Positions 59,859-64,000 of a stretch of DNA of 64,000 nucleotides are shown piece by piece; position 1 is the stretch's first letter; every line of letters starts with the position of its first letter. Made by a program: the position numbers and the translations under genes. Origin of the DNA: Parabacteroides timonensis (GTDB lineage Bacteria; Bacteroidota; Bacteroidia; Bacteroidales; Tannerellaceae); assembly GCF_900128505.1 (NCBI RefSeq), contig NZ_LT669941.1, positions 2,335,104 to 2,399,103 on the forward strand. The letters are read 5' to 3'. A model generated the notes under the pieces. That model worked only from the letters and a program-made list of their open reading frames with translations. It had not been told where the DNA came from and did no database searches.

Positions 59859-61073
59859 TTATTTAATACCTAACTTAGCTTTAATAGCTTTAGGCAGTGC
59901 ATCTTTATGAACGACAATGTTCATTGTTTTGTAGCGTACGAATGCTTTCGATGCATACCAAATACCGTTATATTTGTTGGCTGTACCCCAAGAGTTTTTC
60001 ACCATGTAATATTCGTTTCCTTCCTGATCTTTGGCAATACCATAAATCTGCATACCGTGGTCGTCAGTAGTTTCCCAGTTATCATAAGCCAACTGGCGTT
60101 CTGCCTGCGTACACCATTTCTGCGGTTGCGGTTTCGTATTCAATTTCTTTTCTTCCGGTTTCATCTTCAACCAATGAGCCATGTCCGATCCGCTCAGTTC
60201 CTGTACCTTTTCGTTGTCAGGCATAACAGCTACACCGTCGCGGGTAAAGCCTGACTCACTTACGTCGGATCCCCAGGCAATCGTATAGCCTGTATTGATC
60301 GCATTGTCGAACACTTCCATGAACTCGTCGATCGGCAGGTTGTAAGACAGTGCGTGACGCCAGTTATCCTGGATTTCCAGCGAAAATTGCGTATAGAACG
60401 GATGATGCGTATAAGAAGTCAACGATACATAATCCGACGATTTTAATCCTGTAGATTCATAAAATGACTTCGGAGTATATTCTTTTCCTTTATAAGTAAA
60501 CTTTTCCGGAGCTTTTCCCAGATAGATTTCATGTACGGCAGCTACAGCCTTTTTCCACAACAGGTTGTAATTCTCGTCATACTGGAATTTTTTTACTTTA
60601 CCGCCGGCCATAGCACCTACCATAGCATCTGTGAGGGCAGACAACTCTCCATGGTTACTCAATGTATCGCTATACATCACCCCGGGGCGCATTTCTTCTT
60701 CCGGCACCAAACCAAAAGCTTCCATTCCGTAAATCACATCATAGAAAGACCCACCCTGCGAGAATGAAGCATCACCATGAGTACGGACAGCCATATCGGC
60801 ACGATCCTGATAAGTGTGGTAAACGGTAAACATCTCTGAAAGATCATATTCTCCCTTTCCCATACGAAGCAATTCAGATTCCAGGAAAGCCATGGTAGAG
60901 TAGCACCAGCAAGTACCTGCCCGGTTCTGATTCTTAATGGATGTAATCGGGTTTTCCTTTACGGTCGTAAAAATGAAACCTTCTTCTTTTTCTCCCTCTT
61001 TTTCCTGTGCTCCGACATTTGTTGCAGAGAACGCACAAGCCAACATCAAGCTGGCAACAATAAGTTTCTTCAT
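59859..61073 (-). CDS. Exported C1 family cysteine peptidase (PepC/bleomycin-hydrolase-like)
   Basis: This 404-residue protein has a signal peptide (MKKLIVASLMLACAFSATNVGAQ), so unlike most PepC enzymes it is periplasmic. The nucleophile is C55 in NRAGTCWCYST with Q49 in front, the histidine is in TTDDHGMQIYG near 340 and the asparagine in MVKNSWG near 362. The long insertion between the Cys and His regions fits the bleomycin-hydrolase aminopeptidase class. It should trim peptides outside the cytoplasm. Confidence 0.9.
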   Translation of the reverse strand: MKKLIVASLMLACAFSATNVGAQEKEGEKEEGFIFTTVKENPITSIKNQNRAGTCWCYSTMAFLESELLRMGKGEYDLSEMFTVYHTYQDRADMAVRTHGDASFSQGGSFYDVIYGMEAFGLVPEEEMRPGVMYSDTLSNHGELSALTDAMVGAMAGGKVKKFQYDENYNLLWKKAVAAVHEIYLGKAPEKFTYKGKEYTPKSFYESTGLKSSDYVSLTSYTHHPFYTQFSLEIQDNWRHALSYNLPIDEFMEVFDNAINTGYTIAWGSDVSESGFTRDGVAVMPDNEKVQELSGSDMAHWLKMKPEEKKLNTKPQPQKWCTQAERQLAYDNWETTDDHGMQIYGIAKDQEGNEYYMVKNSWGTANKYNGIWYASKAFVRYKTMNIVVHKDALPKAIKAKLGIK

Positions 61074-61113
61074 CTTTTGTTTTCGATTTTATTAGCAATT
61101 ATACATTTTGAGA

Positions 61114-61145
61114 CAAATGTAAGGGAAATATTTGACCCCGCCAAC
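61114..61145 (-). promoter_or_regulatory. Promoter of the C1 peptidase gene
   Basis: Minus-strand TACATTTG (plus-strand CAAATGTA at 61114-61121) with GTTG (plus-strand CAAC at 61142-61145) 20 bases upstream, 40 bases before the start codon. Confidence 0.55.
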
Positions 61146-61244
61146 AAGCCGACAACCGGAAAAACAGCTACATCTCGTTCTTAAAAAAAGAAAATGACCT
61201 CAATACGTTCCAAAATTCCTTTTTGTGACACCAAAATTCCTCAT

Positions 61245-61278
61245 TTTGAATATCCTTTAAATAATAAATATATTTTTG
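61245..61278 (+). promoter_or_regulatory. Plus-strand promoter upstream of the 34-bp inverted sites
   Basis: TTTG at 61245-61248, 22 bases, then TATTTTTG at 61271-61278. It points at the fimbrial genes across the candidate invertible segment. Confidence 0.5.
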
Positions 61279-61335
61279 TGAAAATTCAATAAGTATTGAA
61301 GCACATAGTATATCACAAAATACACTATTAGAATC

Positions 61336-61513
61336 ATGACTAGAAAAAACGTTCCTTTTTTTTAGTCATTTTTTGTAAGTATTCTTCTCTTCTTGTCAAT
61401 CATATATTAGATACTGAATATCATCTTTTTACAATAGAATTATTAATATTCCTTTCTTTTTACATTTCGGCTAAAATCAATGACTAAAAAAAAGGAACAT
61501 TTTTTTTAGTCAT
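61336..61513. repeat. Pair of 34-bp inverted sites around a 110-bp segment
   Basis: Left site 61336-61369 and right site 61480-61513 are inverted copies differing at 2 of 34 positions; 20 bases (61351-61370 with 61479-61498) are a perfect match. Each site is itself a near-palindrome with arms ATGACTA and TAGTCAT, A and T runs, and GTTCC in the centre. The arrangement, just before fimbriae-type genes, resembles an invertible switch. The left site followed by six T's could also act as a terminator. Confidence 0.8.
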
Positions 61514-61573
61514 CCCTTCTTTCTCGGCATGCCAATCTACACTGTATATCAACCCATTAAAAACAGAAACAAA

Positions 61574-62167
61574 ATGAAAAAATTATTATTATTCATATTA
61601 CTAAATTGCCTGGCAACCCTGCATGCGCAAGAACCGCTAAAAACGGACACAATCCCCACGCTGGCTGTCAAAACCAATATCCTTTATTGGGCGACAACCA
61701 CTATCAACCTGTCTGCCGAGCTGCGCCTCGACGACCGCTGGACGCTCGACCTGGCGGGCAGCTACAACCCGTTCACCTTCGCAAACGACAAGAAATGGAA
61801 GCACTGGATGATACAACCCGAAGCACGCCGCTGGTTCAACCGCAGCTTCGACGGGCATTTCCTGGGAGTGCACCTGCACGGCGGGCAGTTCAACGCCAAC
61901 CGCCTCAACCTGCCTTTCGGCATCGGGGGCGACACGTTTAAGAACTACCGCCACGAGGGCGTCATGTATGGTGCGGGCATCGGCTACGGCTACCGCTGGA
62001 ACTGGAACCGCCACTGGGCGATGGAGGCGGAGCTGGGCCTGGGCTACTTCGGCTTCGAATACGACAAATACGACTGTGAGACCTGCGGCGCCAAACAGGG
62101 CAGCGGCCACGAAGACTTCTTCGGCCCCACCCGCATCGCCGTATCGCTGATTTATACGATAAAATAA
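61574..62167 (+). CDS. DUF3575 family exported protein (fimbriae-associated)
   Basis: From the ATG at 61574 the 197-residue protein has a signal peptide (ending LHAQ near 19) and the DUF3575 pattern: LAVKTNILYWATTTINLSAELRLDDRWTLDLAGSYNPFTF near 30-69, WMIQPEARRWFNRSFDGHFLGVHLHGGQFN near 77-106, and YGYRWNWNRHWAMEAELGLGYFGFEYDKY. It is a small outer-membrane barrel-like protein commonly encoded beside fimbrillin genes. The region 61680-62160 is markedly richer in G and C than the genes on both sides, which suggests a different origin. A start at 61529 would have no signal peptide. Confidence 0.85.
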   Translation: MKKLLLFILLNCLATLHAQEPLKTDTIPTLAVKTNILYWATTTINLSAELRLDDRWTLDLAGSYNPFTFANDKKWKHWMIQPEARRWFNRSFDGHFLGVHLHGGQFNANRLNLPFGIGGDTFKNYRHEGVMYGAGIGYGYRWNWNRHWAMEAELGLGYFGFEYDKYDCETCGAKQGSGHEDFFGPTRIAVSLIYTIK

Positions 62168-62222
62168 CAACTGACAGATAAAACGATAACAACTATTTAT
62201 AAACTTAAATAAGAATAAAACA

Positions 62223-63974
62223 ATGAAAAAGAACTATCAAAAATGGCTGGTCGGCGCATTAGCATGTGCCCTGGCAATGCCTTTCACAGGCTGTTCCGGT
62301 GAAGATGATCCAACTCCGTCAGTAAAACCGGGAACCGGAGAAACGTTCCAAACCGAAATTTCGATTGCCCTGACCAACGGCACTTCGAAAACTTCGACTA
62401 AAGCAAGCGATACAGAAGTACAAGAGCCAAGTGCTGATGGTGTAATCCAATTTAATGGTTTGCAGAACATCAAACTGGTATCTTACTCGATAAATAATTT
62501 ATCTACAACTGACTATGCAGCGAAAGAAAATTCACAACTAATCACCATCCGAAATTTACAAGACATCGGTTCTGAAACCCAAGGGACAAGTGATCCCAAA
62601 TACATCAAACAAAAACAAGCTGTCTCTTTAAATGCAGAAACTCAAGGTTTTCTATTCTATGGAGAAAGTGCTTATGAGACTCCTGTGGGTAAAATAAAAA
62701 CAACTTTCCCTACAACAGATGGTAATGATGTTAGCAGTATCAATTTTGAATTAGTAGAAATTGAAGTAGACGCAAACGATTACAAAACAGAAATGGAAGC
62801 CTATTTGAAAGATGTCTACACTGCATTATACAACTACAATCCTGTAATCGTTACAAAAAGAGACGGACAAACCACTACTAAATTATATAACTCATTAAAC
62901 ACAGCAGAGAGTGGTTCTTTCATGCAGATTGCTGATTTGATGGCGCAATTGTATGTGCTGGCAAACAACAATCAAATAGGAGAAAAAGCAAATGATGATG
63001 GAGATGGCTCATTAGACAATATCAAGAATGCTATCTATTCAGATGAAAACCAAACAATCTTCACGGTTGCACCTTCTGGTACATATGCAGATGAGACAAT
63101 CTCCAACCTCAGCTACACCGTTGTTACCGACGGATTAGCAACAGCCTTGACTGACGCTAAAGCTCCGGCTTCAAACTATAGATTGTCTTTCGTAGAGCAT
63201 GGTAAAGATGGTAATACTGGTGAATTTCTAACCGAAGATGAAAACACCTACGTTTCTCCGGCTTCATTATATTATTATGTAAATACATATCCGGTTGATT
63301 ATACACAAGGAACTTTCGAACAGCTTACCTGGAAAGATGGTCTTATAGAAAGTTACAATACTCCATTAGATCTTAAAACCTCACAACCCGGTTTCATTGC
63401 CATGGCACACTCTGCCCAATACGCAGTGGGTCGTTTGGATATTGAATTAAACTACGACGATAATTTAAAAGACCGTGACGGCAAAGATTTTAATACACAG
63501 AACGATGGCTTGCAACTAAAAGGTGTCATCGTCGGACAACAGAAAGACGTAGCCTGGAACTTCTTACCTTCAACAGCAACAGTAACAGAAAAGTCTATTT
63601 ACGATAATACAGTTGAAGATAATGCTGCCAAAGTGTTAGTATTCCCTACTTCTCCAACTACAAATGAAGTAAAAGTAGTATTGGAAATGCTGAACAATAC
63701 TGACAATGCTTTTATCGGTGCAAACGGACAAAAGATACCGGGACACTCAACTTTCTATGTAGTAGCTTCGTTAAATAAAAGTAGCGTAGATGCTGTAGAG
63801 GGTGTAAATGCTATCTTCCAGTCGGACTACAAAACAACGGCTAAGATGACATTAAAATCATTACAAAATGCCTACAACACCGTTCCCGACTTGACAGCAA
63901 CTAACCTCGAATTTGCCTTGAGCGTAGATTTGAGCTGGCAGCAGGGTTACAAATTTGAAGTAGACATCGAATAA
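62223..63974 (+). CDS. Fimbrillin-like lipoprotein (Mfa-type)
   Basis: The 583-residue protein has a lipoprotein signal with lipobox TGC near 22-24 (MPFTGCSGEDDPTPS), so it is lipidated and exported by the Sus/Fim-type route. The rest is a beta-rich fimbrial pattern: EISIALTNGTSKTSTKASDTEVQEPSADGVIQFNGLQNIKLVSYSIN near 43-90, and GRLDIELNYDDNLKDRDG near 400. It matches long Mfa1-like fimbrial subunits of Bacteroidales. In this group, cleavage after an arginine or lysine near the N-terminus frees the subunit for polymerisation. The gene ends 26 bases before the window edge, so further fimbrial genes may lie outside. Confidence 0.8.
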   Translation: MKKNYQKWLVGALACALAMPFTGCSGEDDPTPSVKPGTGETFQTEISIALTNGTSKTSTKASDTEVQEPSADGVIQFNGLQNIKLVSYSINNLSTTDYAAKENSQLITIRNLQDIGSETQGTSDPKYIKQKQAVSLNAETQGFLFYGESAYETPVGKIKTTFPTTDGNDVSSINFELVEIEVDANDYKTEMEAYLKDVYTALYNYNPVIVTKRDGQTTTKLYNSLNTAESGSFMQIADLMAQLYVLANNNQIGEKANDDGDGSLDNIKNAIYSDENQTIFTVAPSGTYADETISNLSYTVVTDGLATALTDAKAPASNYRLSFVEHGKDGNTGEFLTEDENTYVSPASLYYYVNTYPVDYTQGTFEQLTWKDGLIESYNTPLDLKTSQPGFIAMAHSAQYAVGRLDIELNYDDNLKDRDGKDFNTQNDGLQLKGVIVGQQKDVAWNFLPSTATVTEKSIYDNTVEDNAAKVLVFPTSPTTNEVKVVLEMLNNTDNAFIGANGQKIPGHSTFYVVASLNKSSVDAVEGVNAIFQSDYKTTAKMTLKSLQNAYNTVPDLTATNLEFALSVDLSWQQGYKFEVDIE

Positions 63975-64000
63975 CCCCACCCCCATATCGGGCCCGCCCC

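Larger units (their letters stand above)
61074..61573. other. 500-base AT-rich intergenic region
   Basis: No reading frame of note. It holds the minus-strand promoter of the C1 peptidase gene, a plus-strand promoter at 61245-61278, and the 34-bp inverted sites at 61336-61513 that precede the fimbrial genes. Confidence 0.7.

Overview
The window looks like a chromosomal segment of a gut Bacteroidales bacterium, most likely Bacteroides or Parabacteroides. I cannot settle the genus from sequence alone. Many intergenic regions carry the Bacteroidota -7 promoter motif TAnnTTTG, some with a TTTG-like -33 element about 17-22 bases upstream. The gene content agrees: secreted GH2 glycosidase, SusC-free surface lipoproteins, DUF3575 plus fimbrillin genes, DUF4248/VirE-N/DUF3987 genes, HU-like proteins with long tails and the Bacteroidales arginine cluster.

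Layout. 1-6.6 kb: end of an unknown gene, a secreted GH2 beta-galactosidase divergent from a Dcu dicarboxylate transporter, a lone cupin sensor, a thioredoxin, an M15-like lipoprotein and a ParE/RelE toxin-antitoxin pair. 6.7-10.3 kb: a phoH-purC-menG-aroE run. 10.4-17 kb: a large glycine-repeat surface protein, a DUF4469-like protein, an orphan promoter with palindromic operators, and the TIGR03915/TIGR03916 DNA-metabolism pair. 17-24 kb: an AraC regulator with a Bcr/CflA transporter, a glycosyltransferase, a LolC/E permease, an aminotransferase and YitT. 24-30.5 kb: an accessory island with an HU-like gene, a 29-bp perfect inverted repeat, DUF4248, VirE-N and DUF3987 genes, two unknown exported proteins, a run of three long hairpins and a gene remnant. 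30.4-33.6 kb: an MFS transporter and an ABC-F ATPase.

33.7-45.2 kb is a complete type I-B CRISPR-Cas system. The array has 50 repeats and 49 spacers and is read leftward. Its leader and eight cas genes (cas6-cas8b-cas7-cas5-cas3-cas4-cas1-cas2) lie to the right, all on the minus strand. The cas genes form one operon with overlapping stops and starts, a promoter near 45.17 kb and a strong terminator just before the leader. 45.3-49.6 kb holds a DUF6078-like gene, an outer-membrane phospholipase A, a membrane-anchored MutS-like ATPase and an M48 lipoprotein. 49.7-54.3 kb is the arginine cluster argR-GNAT-argG-argC-argD. 54.3-61.1 kb holds an FKBP lipoprotein, a DPP-IV-like peptidase, a large MscS channel, an NlpE-like lipoprotein and a C1 peptidase.

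The window ends with a fimbriae-type operon (DUF3575 plus fimbrillin). It is preceded by two 34-bp inverted sites, differing at two positions, around a 110-bp AT-rich segment; this resembles an invertible switch. The most unusual signals are this candidate switch, the 29-bp inverted repeat with nested palindromes at 24.7-24.9 kb, the triple hairpin at 29.3-29.5 kb, and the consensus promoter at 14.8 kb that drives no visible gene. No rRNA, tRNA, IS element or recombinase gene was recognised.
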